Part shown: one piece after another, positions 26,020 to 34,926 of the stretch
Position numbering within the stretch: the first letter of the stretch is position 1
Layout: every line of letters begins with the position of its first letter
Assembly (NCBI GenBank): GCA_049366695.1
Contig: JBMNCR010000066.1
Location: 15,724-79,723, forward strand
Length of the DNA stretch: 64,000 nt
Direction of reading: 5' to 3'
DNA from: JBMNCR01 sp049366695
Lineage (GTDB): Bacteria; Bacillota; Clostridia; Eubacteriales; Alkalibacteraceae
Notes under the pieces: generated by a model
Databases searched by the model: none
What the model was told of the DNA's origin: nothing
Seen by the model: only the letters and a program-made list of their open reading frames with translations
Position numbers and translations under genes: made by a program

Positions 26020-26385
26020 ATGAATAGCATAAATTCTTTATATAATAGCTTTACTAGTAATAACAATAGAATCTCCAATGAAACTTTGTCAAACTTGTAT
26101 AAATCTACTGAAGAAGACAGCAATTTTGAGACAAACATGGTTGAGAATACTTCAAGTGAATTTAGTTCTACATTTAAAGATTTGATTTCTGAACAAATAG
26201 ATATGGTAAATGAAAAGCAAATCCAGTCTGACGAGGCTATTCAGGATTTTATTAGTGGTGAATCAGATGATATTCATACTGTAATGATAGTTGCTGAAGA
26301 AGCAAGATTATCATTAGAATTAGCTGTTCAAGTTAGAAACAAATGCATTGAAGCTTATAAAGAGATTAATAATATGCAATTATAA
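26020..26385 (+). CDS. fliE: Flagellar hook-basal body protein FliE
   Basis: A 121-residue FliE. The conserved C-terminal half reads FKDLISEQIDMVNEKQ, then HTVMIVAEEARLSLELAVQVRNKCIEAYKEI. FliE joins the MS ring to the rod. The N-terminal Ser/Asn-rich part is poorly conserved. ATG 26020 is chosen; a GTG at 26008 lies within the AAAGTGGTG ribosome site. Confidence 0.92.
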   Translation: MNSINSLYNSFTSNNNRISNETLSNLYKSTEEDSNFETNMVENTSSEFSSTFKDLISEQIDMVNEKQIQSDEAIQDFISGESDDIHTVMIVAEEARLSLELAVQVRNKCIEAYKEINNMQL

Positions 26386-26423
26386 TATTAATTTGACTAA
26401 TTTAAAAGGAGAATAATTAATTA

Positions 26424-27986
26424 ATGGAAAGACTTAATGCTTTGTTTAGTGGTGTAAAAGGTGGATGGAACAGCATGAACAAGAAAAAAAAGATTAGTAT
26501 GATTACTATTATTGTTTGTGTTTTTTTATTAATTATTCTCTTAACAATTTATAATAATAACACTAATTATTCAATTCTATTTAGTAATCTTGAATTAAAA
26601 GATGCAGGTGAAATAGTTAGTGATTTAGAATCTAAAAAAATATCTTACAAATTAGAAAATGATGGAAAAGACATTTTAATTGACTCGGAAAATGTGGATG
26701 AATATAGATTGCAATTAGCTATGGATGGTATGATGCCTGAAAACTCTACCGGGTTTGAACTTTTTGATGATGTTGGTATGATGCTTACAGATGAAGACAG
26801 GAAGATATTATATCAAAGAGCTCTTTCAGGAGAACTTCAAAGATCGATTATGTCTTTAGAATCGGTTAACTCAGCAAAGGTTTTATTAGTATTAGCTGAG
26901 GAAAGTATTTTTGATACAGAGTTAAAAGAGTCTTCAGCCTCAGTAGTTTTAGATATGAATTCAACATCTGAAGTAACAGATGATATGATTAGAGGAATAG
27001 TAGCTTTAGTTTCAGGGGCTGTTAATAACTTGCCTGAGGAAAATATACAAGTAATTGATTCAAAAGGGAATTTGTTAAGTAACGATATTTTTCAAGAAGG
27101 TGGAGTAAATGCAATAGATGTTATTAATAATTATCAGCAAATAAGAGAAAGTTTTCAGAGTAAGATGGAAAATAGTCTAAATGAACTACTAGGAACTGCC
27201 TATGGCAAAGACAAAATTAAGATATCCGTTTATGCAGATTTAGATTTTGATTCTGAGGAGAGCACCGTAATAAGCTATGAAAACCCTGTCATAGTAAGTG
27301 AGCAAACAACTGCAAGTGGAGGGAATCTTGATATTCAACAGGTAACAGAAGGTACAGTGGATGATAATGCAAGTAATGTTGTAGAGACAAATGGTAATGG
27401 TGATACATCTACGTATTCAAAAACTATAAATAATGAATTAACTGAGGAAACAACTGTTTCAATAAAAGCGCCAGGGAAAGTGCTTAAACTAACGACTTCT
27501 GTAATATATGACGGTGATTTAACTGAAGAAGAAATAACAAAAATTAGAAATATTGTTGCCACAGCAACAGGATATGACGTTAATAGAGGGGATCTTATTA
27601 GTGTTGAAGGTGTGCCATTTGATAAAACATATGAAGAACAACTTCAAAATGAATTAGATGCTATCAAAGCGGAAGAAGAAGCTAATAAAACTTTTTACGA
27701 AAAATATAAAGATTATTTTTTCTTTGGATTAATAAGTTTGCTTGGTTTAATTATTCTAATTTCTTTTATTAGATTTTTATTTGGAGCAAGAAAGAAAAAA
27801 GAAAGTAAGGTAGTGGAAGAACAATTAGCATTTGAAAGTCCAGTTGAAGGCAATGTAAATATAGTTGACGAAAAGATAGAAAAATTAGATGTCGCCTCAA
27901 ATGCTGATGAGAAAAAAATAAAAGATTATGCTAATGAAAATCCAGAAATTGCAGCTGATTTGATAAAAGCTTGGATTAAGGAATAG
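26424..27986 (+). CDS. fliF: Flagellar MS-ring protein FliF
   Basis: A 520-residue FliF. Two membrane segments: about 22-44 (ISMITIIVCVFLLIILLTIY) and about 430-452 (FFFGLISLLGLIILISFIRF). Between them lie the ring-building domains with LFDDVGMMLTDEDRKILYQRALSGELQRSI. The C-terminal cytoplasmic tail (ENPEIAADLIKAWIKE) is the FliG-binding peptide. It forms the base on which switch and export gate assemble. Confidence 0.96.
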   Translation: MERLNALFSGVKGGWNSMNKKKKISMITIIVCVFLLIILLTIYNNNTNYSILFSNLELKDAGEIVSDLESKKISYKLENDGKDILIDSENVDEYRLQLAMDGMMPENSTGFELFDDVGMMLTDEDRKILYQRALSGELQRSIMSLESVNSAKVLLVLAEESIFDTELKESSASVVLDMNSTSEVTDDMIRGIVALVSGAVNNLPEENIQVIDSKGNLLSNDIFQEGGVNAIDVINNYQQIRESFQSKMENSLNELLGTAYGKDKIKISVYADLDFDSEESTVISYENPVIVSEQTTASGGNLDIQQVTEGTVDDNASNVVETNGNGDTSTYSKTINNELTEETTVSIKAPGKVLKLTTSVIYDGDLTEEEITKIRNIVATATGYDVNRGDLISVEGVPFDKTYEEQLQNELDAIKAEEEANKTFYEKYKDYFFFGLISLLGLIILISFIRFLFGARKKKESKVVEEQLAFESPVEGNVNIVDEKIEKLDVASNADEKKIKDYANENPEIAADLIKAWIKE

Positions 27987-27997
27987 TAGGTGATGAA

Positions 27998-29008
27998 ATG
28001 CAAGTAAAACCTATAAATGGAGTAAAAAAAGCAGCTATTTTATTAATAGCTTTAGGACCTGATACTTCTTCGCAGATTTTAAAGTTATTACCTGAGAATA
28101 TGATACAGAAGGTAACTTATGAAATAGCTAATATAGATTATGTTGAACCCTATGATAGAGAAAAGGTGATAGAAGATTTTTTCAATATGGCATCTGCTAG
28201 GAAGTACATATTGGATGGTGGGATTGATTATGCTAAGAATTTGCTAACAAAGGCTCTAGGAGGCTCTAGAGCAAAGGAAGTGTTGGATGTGCTTTCTCAA
28301 ATTCAGCAAAGAGAAAAGCCCTTTGCAATTGCAAGAAAAGCTGATCCACATCAACTAACAAATCTGATGTTAAATGAGCATCCTCAAACTATAGCACTTA
28401 TAATGTGTTATATGCAAGCAGATAAAGCTGCTACTGTTCTATCTCAATTTCCAGCAGAATTACAAACAGAGATAGCAGAAAGGATAGGAACAATAAATAG
28501 AACCTCTCCTTCAGTAATAAAAAGAATTGAAAAAGTAATGGAGAATAAATTTTCTACATTAATTGATAATGATGCTGAAAGTGTTGGTGGAGTCAAAACA
28601 TTAGTTGAAATACTTAATTCAGTTGATAGGAGCACTGAAAGAACTATAATAGGTGATTTGGAGCAGTCTCAACCTGATTTGGCAGAAATAATTAAGGCAA
28701 ATCTATTTGTATTTGAAGATGTTGTTAGTTTGGATAAGAGTTCTATACAAAGAATTCTTAGAGAAGTGAGTAATGAAGATTTAGTTTTAGCTTTAAAGGG
28801 AGCTTCAGAAGAAGTAGCTTCAATTATATTTAGTAATGTTTCAAAAAGAGCTGCTGATACTTTGAAAGAAGATATTGAATTTATGGGACCTGTGCGACTT
28901 TCAACCGTCGAAGAAGCACAACATAGAATTGTGGGAATTATTCGACGATTAGAAGAATCGGGAGAAATTGTTATTGGAAGAGGTGAGCAAGATTCCATTA
29001 TCGTATAA
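27998..29008 (+). CDS. fliG: Flagellar motor switch protein FliG
   Basis: A 336-residue FliG. The middle-domain motif EHPQTIALI is at about 127-135 and the C-terminal torque-generating helix with charged residues contacting MotA lies near 275-335 (VSKRAADTLKEDIEFMGPVRLSTVEEAQHRIV). AGGTGA precedes the ATG. The gene end overlaps the start of fliH. Confidence 0.97.
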   Translation: MQVKPINGVKKAAILLIALGPDTSSQILKLLPENMIQKVTYEIANIDYVEPYDREKVIEDFFNMASARKYILDGGIDYAKNLLTKALGGSRAKEVLDVLSQIQQREKPFAIARKADPHQLTNLMLNEHPQTIALIMCYMQADKAATVLSQFPAELQTEIAERIGTINRTSPSVIKRIEKVMENKFSTLIDNDAESVGGVKTLVEILNSVDRSTERTIIGDLEQSQPDLAEIIKANLFVFEDVVSLDKSSIQRILREVSNEDLVLALKGASEEVASIIFSNVSKRAADTLKEDIEFMGPVRLSTVEEAQHRIVGIIRRLEESGEIVIGRGEQDSIIV

Positions 29009-29762
29009 GATCATAAAAAAACAAAATATAGAATGTGATGGAAATAGTCATTCAATAATAAAAACTAGATGTGAAGTAGTAAAAAATGAAATTCCTGTAA
29101 ATTTTATGTCAAATAATGATAAATACATACAAGAAACGCAATTCGATACTGAAGTTATCCGTGTACAAGTTAGAAAAGAACTTTTGCAAGAGATGGAAAA
29201 GGAAAAGCAACATATAAAAAAAGCTATCGAAGAAGAAGGACAAAAGATAAAACAGCTTGCTAAGCAAGAAGGATATAAAATAGGTTTCGATGATGGGTAC
29301 AACAAAGGATATGCTCAAGGATTAAATGATGCCAATATTGAGGCTGTTAAGATTAAAAATCAAGCATTAAAAATAGTAGAGCAAGCGTATAGGGAAGTTG
29401 AAGAGCACTATATTAATAATAGGAAAAATATTATTCACTTAGCTGTAGAAATGGCTGAAAGAATTACTAATACAACTATTAATAGTTCTTCAGAAAATAT
29501 TATGCTTTTAATCAAGCCTTTATTGCAAGAATATGGGAATAAAGAAAATTTAATTATTAGATGTCATCCTAATAATAGTGATTTTATTAGAGGGAGTATT
29601 AATGATATAGAAAATTTATGTCCTAAAGCTAATACTATAATATTAGAAGATAAAGATTTAGAAATAAACGGTTGTATTGTAGAAAATGAACACCAGATTG
29701 TAGATTTGCAAATAAAAAAACAACTAGAACAAATAAAAAATGAACTGGAAAAATTGGAGTAA
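28992..29762 (+). CDS. fliH: Flagellar export ATPase regulator FliH, probable ATT start
   Basis: A FliH/YscL-type stator protein that regulates the ATPase FliI. It has a coiled coil rich in Glu/Lys/Gln (about 55-100), a Gly-patterned stretch GYKIGFDDGYNKGYAQGLNDA, and a C-terminal domain (IIHLAVEMAERITNTTINSS ... IIRCHPNN). The start is not conventional. The best ribosome site, AGAGGTGA (28979-28986), points 5 bases on to ATT at 28992, giving PLSYKIIKKQN, a typical FliH beginning. Alternatives are TTG 28968 or TTG 28974 (longer by up to 8 residues), with weaker or badly spaced sites. Gene identity is secure; the start is inferred. Confidence 0.87.
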   Translation: MPLSYKIIKKQNIECDGNSHSIIKTRCEVVKNEIPVNFMSNNDKYIQETQFDTEVIRVQVRKELLQEMEKEKQHIKKAIEEEGQKIKQLAKQEGYKIGFDDGYNKGYAQGLNDANIEAVKIKNQALKIVEQAYREVEEHYINNRKNIIHLAVEMAERITNTTINSSSENIMLLIKPLLQEYGNKENLIIRCHPNNSDFIRGSINDIENLCPKANTIILEDKDLEINGCIVENEHQIVDLQIKKQLEQIKNELEKLE

Positions 29763-29766
29763 GATA

Positions 29767-31083
29767 ATGAAAGCCATTCCTTTTGATGAATATAAGAAGA
29801 TAATTCAGAAAAAAAAGTATTATTTAAAAATGGGAAAAGTAAAGCAAGTAATAGGCTTAATTATTCAAGTTGAAGGTTTAGATGTATTTATTGGGGAAGT
29901 TTGTAAAGTTATCATTAAATCTGTTGACAAGGTTGTTTTTACTGAAGTAGTAGGATTTAAAGATAACTGTGTATTATTAATGCCTCTTGGTGAAATACAA
30001 GGGATAGGTCCTGGATGCTTGGTAATACCAACTGGTAATTCGTTAAAAGTTGGTATAAGTGAGGAACTATTAGGGACAACAATAGATGGTTTAGGGAATC
30101 CCATTGGTAATGTAGATTTAAAATATGATTATTACCAGGATATTAATGGAGCTCCACCTAATCCTTTTCAGAGAAGAAAAATTAATAAAGTTATGAGTAG
30201 TGGCATAAAAGCGATTGATGGTTTACTTACATGTGGAGAAGGTCAAAGAATTGGTATTTTTGCAGGAAGTGGAGTAGGTAAAAGTACTCTGTTAGGAATG
30301 ATAAGTAGATATAGTGACGCTGATATTAATGTAATAGCTTTAATAGGTGAAAGAGGTAGAGAAGTTTTAGAGTTTATAGAAAATGATTTAGGTCCTGAGG
30401 GATATAAAAAATCAGTTGTAGTTTGTGCCACATCAGACCAACCTCCTTTGGTAAGATTGAAAGGGGCATTTGTAGCTACTGCCATTGCTGAGTATTTTAG
30501 GGATCAAGGGAAAAAAGTAATGCTTATGATGGATTCAGTTACTAGATTTGCAATGGCTCAAAGGGAAATAGGGTTGGCCATAGGAGAGCCGCCTACTACA
30601 AAGGGATATACACCTTCTGTATTTACACTTTTGCCAAAACTATTAGAAAGAAGTGGTATGTCTGAAAAAGGTTCAATAACTGCTTTCTATACTGTATTAG
30701 TAGAAGGTGATGATTTTAATGAACCTATCGCAGATTCTGTAAGAGGTATCTTAGATGGACACATAATATTATCTAGGAAATTAGCAGGCAAGAATCATTT
30801 TCCATCTATTGATATTCAAAATAGCATAAGTCGAATTATGAAAGATATTGTTTCGAAAGAGCATTTTCAATTAGCGGGTACATTAAAAGAAAATTTAGCA
30901 GTTTATATGGATGCAGAAGATTTGATAAACGTTGGGGCATATGTAAAGGGGAGTAATGTGCTAATAGATAAATCTGTAGAATTATATAATCCTATTAACA
31001 AGTTTTTAAAACAAGAAATAGATGAAAAATACGAATTCAATAGTGTTTTAGGGGAGTTAGATAAGTCTTTGCAGCTAAAATAG
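29767..31083 (+). CDS. fliI: Flagellar export ATPase FliI
   Basis: A 438-residue FliI. Walker A AGSGVGKST (about residue 164), Walker B VMLMMDSVTRFA and the F1-beta-like GYTPSVFTLLPKLLERSG are all present. It powers substrate entry into the flagellar type III export gate. ATG 29767 is chosen because GGAG lies 7 bases upstream, after the fliH stop; upstream starts overlap fliH. Confidence 0.97.
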   Translation: MKAIPFDEYKKIIQKKKYYLKMGKVKQVIGLIIQVEGLDVFIGEVCKVIIKSVDKVVFTEVVGFKDNCVLLMPLGEIQGIGPGCLVIPTGNSLKVGISEELLGTTIDGLGNPIGNVDLKYDYYQDINGAPPNPFQRRKINKVMSSGIKAIDGLLTCGEGQRIGIFAGSGVGKSTLLGMISRYSDADINVIALIGERGREVLEFIENDLGPEGYKKSVVVCATSDQPPLVRLKGAFVATAIAEYFRDQGKKVMLMMDSVTRFAMAQREIGLAIGEPPTTKGYTPSVFTLLPKLLERSGMSEKGSITAFYTVLVEGDDFNEPIADSVRGILDGHIILSRKLAGKNHFPSIDIQNSISRIMKDIVSKEHFQLAGTLKENLAVYMDAEDLINVGAYVKGSNVLIDKSVELYNPINKFLKQEIDEKYEFNSVLGELDKSLQLK

Positions 31084-31118
31084 TGAAGAATAATATAATC
31101 TCATGTGAGGTGTTGTAA

Positions 31119-31556
31119 ATCAAAGCTTATAACTTTAGAATGGAAAAAGTATTGGAATTTAGAGAAAATAATGAACAAGCTATTTTAGAAAAGTATTCTT
31201 TAGTTCAAAATGATTTAAACTGTCATGTTGCAAGAGTAGAATATTTGATGAATATGTATGAAGATGCTAATAGAAAAAGTACCCAATATAAGGATATTGA
31301 AAATATAAGACAACTATATATGTATAAGCAAAAGATTGAACAAGACATGACGCAGGAAAATAACACAATAAATAAAATTAATGAAAAACTCGAAATCATC
31401 AGATTAGAGTTAGTAGAAGCACAAAAAGATAGAAGAGTAATGGAAATAATTAAGGAAAAGGATCAAATTAAATATTTAAATACCATAAAGCAAATAGAGC
31501 AAAAAGAATTAGATGAAATTGCTATATTAAGATACAATCCTATGGTTAATGATTGA
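31119..31556 (+). CDS. fliJ: Flagellar export protein FliJ, probable ATC start
   Basis: A coiled-coil FliJ that contacts FliI and the export gate. The N-terminal family pattern (xFRxxKVLxxRE) begins upstream of the first ATG (31140): reading from ATC at 31119 gives KAYNFRMEKVLEFRENNEQ, the expected beginning. GAGGTG (31107-31112) is 6 bases before that ATC, and an in-frame TAA directly precedes it, so no ATG, GTG or TTG start can supply those residues. With this start the protein has 145 residues. The rest is helical (LVQNDLNCHVARVEYLMNMY; LEIIRLELVEAQKDRRVMEIIKEKD). Confidence 0.85.
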   Translation: MKAYNFRMEKVLEFRENNEQAILEKYSLVQNDLNCHVARVEYLMNMYEDANRKSTQYKDIENIRQLYMYKQKIEQDMTQENNTINKINEKLEIIRLELVEAQKDRRVMEIIKEKDQIKYLNTIKQIEQKELDEIAILRYNPMVND

Positions 31557-31606
31557 TTTTTATCAATTATAATAAATAATATTTAATATTGAAGGGAGGT
31601 GAAGAA

Positions 31607-32839
31607 ATGATTGAAAGTGTACAGTTTGCAACACAAAATTCAATAAAATCAAACAATACTAAAGAAATCCCAAACGATTTTGAGTTTTCTCAATTATTTA
31701 AGAATACTTTGTATGATGAACAAAAAAATAATACATCTAAATGTGATGAAAATGATACATCGCTGATTAAGAAAAATTTTCTTTATGAAGAGGTTGAAAA
31801 ACAGGGTGATTTAATGAATACTAGTGAAGGGGTTCAACAAGATAATAATACTTTATTATCTCATTCGGTAGTTGCTTTAGATTTAGTTAATATTGCAAAC
31901 TATTTTACAGAGAATACTATTAATGAGAATGCAACTGATTTGACGGGTGTTCAATCTAGTAATATTATTGATAAAAATCCAAGCAGTAGTTTATCTAGTG
32001 TAGCTAAATTGAATATATTACCTGAAGATATTCACAATGCAAATTTGACTATAGATTCTAAAGATATTATTGAACCTACATTAATATCAAAAGGACAGGT
32101 GGTGTATCAATACCAGAAATATGCTACTGAATCTCAAAATATTAATCTAGATGGGAACGCTGCAAAAATGTCAGAGGATAACTTAATAAGTGAACTAGTA
32201 AGTAGTCAAGATAATCAAATTATACATACATTGATAAAAGAAGATAATATTCAAAAACAAGTTGTTCAAATTACAAACAAAGATTCTGGTCAAATAGATA
32301 ACCAAGATGCAAATCAAGAAATGATTTCAAAGTTAGATATTAATTTAACTAATTTTGAGAATAATACATTTAAAAATGTACAAGATAATACATCTGTAAA
32401 TCCAGTAGATTTTTTAGCAAAAGAAAATATCGATAATGTAACTAATACTATCATCAATAATTTAGAAACTGTTTCTCAGGGTGAGAGTACTCTAATGAAA
32501 GTAAAATTATATCCTGAAGAATTAGGTGCTGTTGACGTTATGCTAAAAATGGAGGAAGGTGAATTGATAGCTAAAATTTTAGTAGAAAATAATAATGTGA
32601 AACAATTATTTTCTGATAAAATTAATGAAATTAATAACAATTTAAAAGGACAGAACATTAATATTATAAGCATAGATGTTGATGTAAGTTCTCGTGAAGG
32701 AGAAGGTTCTAATCAAAACAATTCTGATAATCAGCAGGCTGTATTTAAACAAACCATAATTGATTCACAAGAGAATATTATAATTAATGAAAAAATAAAA
32801 GGCTATGAAATTAATAGTGCTATTAGTGTTTTAGCTTAA
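31607..32839 (+). CDS. fliK: Flagellar hook-length control protein FliK
   Basis: A 410-residue FliK. The N-terminal three quarters are Asn/Ser/Asp-rich and poorly conserved, as usual for the molecular-ruler part. The C-terminal domain is recognisable: STLMKVKLYPEELGAVDVMLKMEEGELIAKILVENNNVKQLF. It sets hook length and switches export specificity through FlhB. GGGAGGTGAA precedes ATG 31607. Confidence 0.9.
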   Translation: MIESVQFATQNSIKSNNTKEIPNDFEFSQLFKNTLYDEQKNNTSKCDENDTSLIKKNFLYEEVEKQGDLMNTSEGVQQDNNTLLSHSVVALDLVNIANYFTENTINENATDLTGVQSSNIIDKNPSSSLSSVAKLNILPEDIHNANLTIDSKDIIEPTLISKGQVVYQYQKYATESQNINLDGNAAKMSEDNLISELVSSQDNQIIHTLIKEDNIQKQVVQITNKDSGQIDNQDANQEMISKLDINLTNFENNTFKNVQDNTSVNPVDFLAKENIDNVTNTIINNLETVSQGESTLMKVKLYPEELGAVDVMLKMEEGELIAKILVENNNVKQLFSDKINEINNNLKGQNINIISIDVDVSSREGEGSNQNNSDNQQAVFKQTIIDSQENIIINEKIKGYEINSAISVLA

Positions 32840-32853
32840 AGGAGGAAAGTAGA

Positions 32854-33288
32854 ATGGAAGTTTCGAATACTCAGTCTTATTATAGCACTGCTAATAATAA
32901 TTCTGACTCAACAAGCAGTTTGTCTGTTCAAGATTTTTTAAAAATTATGTCTGCAGAACTTCAAAATCAAGATCCTATGAGTGCAAGTGGTGGGGGCAGT
33001 AATACAGATTACATATCTCAATTAGCACAGTTTTCTATGCTTGAAGAAATGGAGGCAATTTCGGAAGGATTAGATGTAATAAATTATATGTCGCAACAAC
33101 AGTATTCTTTCAGTCTTATTGGTAAAGAAGTTACTCTTCAGAATGAGGAAGAAATTGTAACAGGAGAAGTTGAAAAAGTAAGATTTGATAATGGTTATGC
33201 CGTATTAGTAGTAAATGATAAAGAGTATGATATGAGTATGCTAATAGAAGTAGGAAAAAATGATAGTTTAAGTGAAAGCGTAGAGTAA
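32854..33288 (+). CDS. flgD: Flagellar hook assembly scaffold FlgD
   Basis: A 144-residue short FlgD containing the conserved N-terminal part only: LSVQDFLKIMSAELQNQDPM and DYISQLAQFSMLEEMEAISEG, plus ALIGKEV-like FSLIGKEVTLQNEEEIVTGEVEKVRFDNG. The larger C-terminal domains of enterobacterial FlgD are missing, as in many Gram-positive homologues. It caps the growing hook. AAAGGAGG precedes the ATG. Confidence 0.92.
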   Translation: MEVSNTQSYYSTANNNSDSTSSLSVQDFLKIMSAELQNQDPMSASGGGSNTDYISQLAQFSMLEEMEAISEGLDVINYMSQQQYSFSLIGKEVTLQNEEEIVTGEVEKVRFDNGYAVLVVNDKEYDMSMLIEVGKNDSLSESVE

Positions 33289-33289
33289 G

Positions 33290-33661
33290 ATGAGTTTTAG
33301 AATTGAAAATGGTCAAATAATACCAATATTAAATAATAAAGTTAAAAACTCAGACATAAGTAATACAAATGAATTTGAGCAAGTGTTGCAACAAAGTATA
33401 AAAAATGAAGTTCCAGTTAAAATATCTTCTCATGCTTTATTAAGAATGAATGAAAGAAATATTGAACTAAAAGAATCAGATATTTCTGTGATAAATCAAG
33501 CAATGAATGATCTTGAAAAAAAGGGAGCAAGAGAAAGTTTGATGATTTATAAGGACATGACATTTATAGCAAGTGTAAATAATAGAACGATAATTACTGC
33601 ATTAAAGGAGAGTGAAACGAATATTGTAACAAATATTGATAGTGCAGTATTAATAAAATAA
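33290..33661 (+). CDS. Flagellar operon protein (TIGR02530-like, between flgD and flgE)
   Basis: A 123-residue small protein of the family commonly found between flgD and flgE in Firmicutes. The core is ISSHALLRMNERNIELKESDISVINQAMNDLEKKGARESLMIYKDMTFIASVNNRTIITAL. Its biochemical role is not established. It begins one base after flgD and likely shares translation with it. Confidence 0.85.
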   Translation: MSFRIENGQIIPILNNKVKNSDISNTNEFEQVLQQSIKNEVPVKISSHALLRMNERNIELKESDISVINQAMNDLEKKGARESLMIYKDMTFIASVNNRTIITALKESETNIVTNIDSAVLIK

Positions 33662-33734
33662 AGTGGCTGGACCTTTTGAGGAAGCCATATATCCGCGGAT
33701 TGACTGAAGCGGAAAATTCACAGGAGGGATAAGA

Positions 33735-34646
33735 ATGTTAAGATCTTTATATGCCGGAGTAAGCGGAATGAGAAATTTCCAAACAAAGATGGATGTAGTT
33801 GCAAATAATATTTCTAATGTAAATACTACTGCTTTTAAATCTGGGAGAGTAAGATTTCAGGATATGTTAAGCCAAACTGTAGCAAATGCTCAAGCTCCAT
33901 CTGCTACAGGACTTGGAGGTGTAAACACTCAACAAATTGGGTTGGGGGTTAAAGTTGGAGCAATAGATACAATTATGACTGGTGGAGCGCTACAGCCTAC
34001 AAATAGAGATTTAGACTTTGCAATTGAAGGAGAAGGTTTTTTTGTTCTTTCTCAGGATACATCTGCTAATATAAAGAGCTATACGAGAGATGGAGCATGT
34101 TATACAGACTATGAAGGAAATCTTGTTAACGCTGCAGGACTAAGAGTTTTAGGATATATTCCAAATACATATGATAGCCCCGAGGTATATGATATTAATG
34201 TACCTATAGCAACAGATACAGAGCAAGAAAAATTAGATAAATTACACTGTTTAACTATACCAGATTCGATAAATGTATCCGGTGTTGATTTAGATTTAGA
34301 GAGCTATACGATTGATGGTACAGGACAAATAATTGGAGTTTTTAGTGATGGGAATCCTTATTTATTAGGTCAAGTTGGAGTTGTAAGTTTTAGTAATAGC
34401 GAAGGACTTGAGAAAAATGGGAGCAATAATTATGTTAATACAAATAACTCTGGTTATCCTCAAGCTGGAATAGCTGGTTCTACAGGATATGGAACTATAA
34501 GGCAAGGGTTCGTAGAAATGTCTAATGTAGATTTGGCTAATGAATTTACTGAAATGATAATTACAAGTAGAGCATATCAAGCAAACTCCAGAACTATAAG
34601 TACTTCAGATGAAATGTTGCAAGAATTGATTAATCTGAAAAGATAG
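33735..34646 (+). CDS. flgE: Flagellar hook protein FlgE (short form)
   Basis: A 303-residue hook protein. The N terminus MLRSLYAGVSGMRNFQTKMDVVANNISNVNTTAFK and the C terminus NVDLANEFTEMIITSRAYQANSRTISTSDEMLQELINLKR are characteristic D0 segments, and DFAIEGEGFFVL marks D1. At 303 residues it is shorter than the roughly 400-residue enterobacterial protein, so the surface domains are probably reduced. Position after flgD and before flbD supports FlgE rather than FlgG. AGGAGGG precedes the ATG. Confidence 0.92.
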   Translation: MLRSLYAGVSGMRNFQTKMDVVANNISNVNTTAFKSGRVRFQDMLSQTVANAQAPSATGLGGVNTQQIGLGVKVGAIDTIMTGGALQPTNRDLDFAIEGEGFFVLSQDTSANIKSYTRDGACYTDYEGNLVNAAGLRVLGYIPNTYDSPEVYDINVPIATDTEQEKLDKLHCLTIPDSINVSGVDLDLESYTIDGTGQIIGVFSDGNPYLLGQVGVVSFSNSEGLEKNGSNNYVNTNNSGYPQAGIAGSTGYGTIRQGFVEMSNVDLANEFTEMIITSRAYQANSRTISTSDEMLQELINLKR

Positions 34647-34725
34647 ATTTATGATAAGGTGGTTAGGAGATTGAGCTGATCACCTAGTCATTTATTGCAA
34701 ATAAAACTACGAATGAGGTATAAAT

Positions 34726-34926
34726 ATGATAATACTTACTTCGCTTAAAGGAAAAGAATTTTATCTAAATAGTGAGTTAATTTATAAAATTGACAAAGAA
34801 TCAGATACTATTATTACATTGCAAGATGGAATGAAAATAAGAGTATCCGATAATCCACAAGAAATAATAGATAAAATTATTGAGTACAAAAGAAGAATTT
34901 ATCTTGGAGTATCGGAGGTAGATTAA
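34726..34926 (+). CDS. flbD: FlbD-family flagellar protein (SwrD-like)
   Basis: A 66-residue protein of the FlbD/SwrD family: MIILTSLKGKEFYLNSELIYKI, TIITLQDGMKIRVSDNPQEIIDKIIEYKRRI. It is a small, conserved neighbour of flgE and motA; the Bacillus member, SwrD, increases motor torque. GAGGTATAAAT precedes the ATG and the stop overlaps motA by one base. Confidence 0.9.
   Translation: MIILTSLKGKEFYLNSELIYKIDKESDTIITLQDGMKIRVSDNPQEIIDKIIEYKRRIYLGVSEVD

Noticed and set aside
33662..33734. Two small hairpins between the flg-new gene and flgE
   Set aside because: Five-base stems only, no T-run; indistinguishable from chance.
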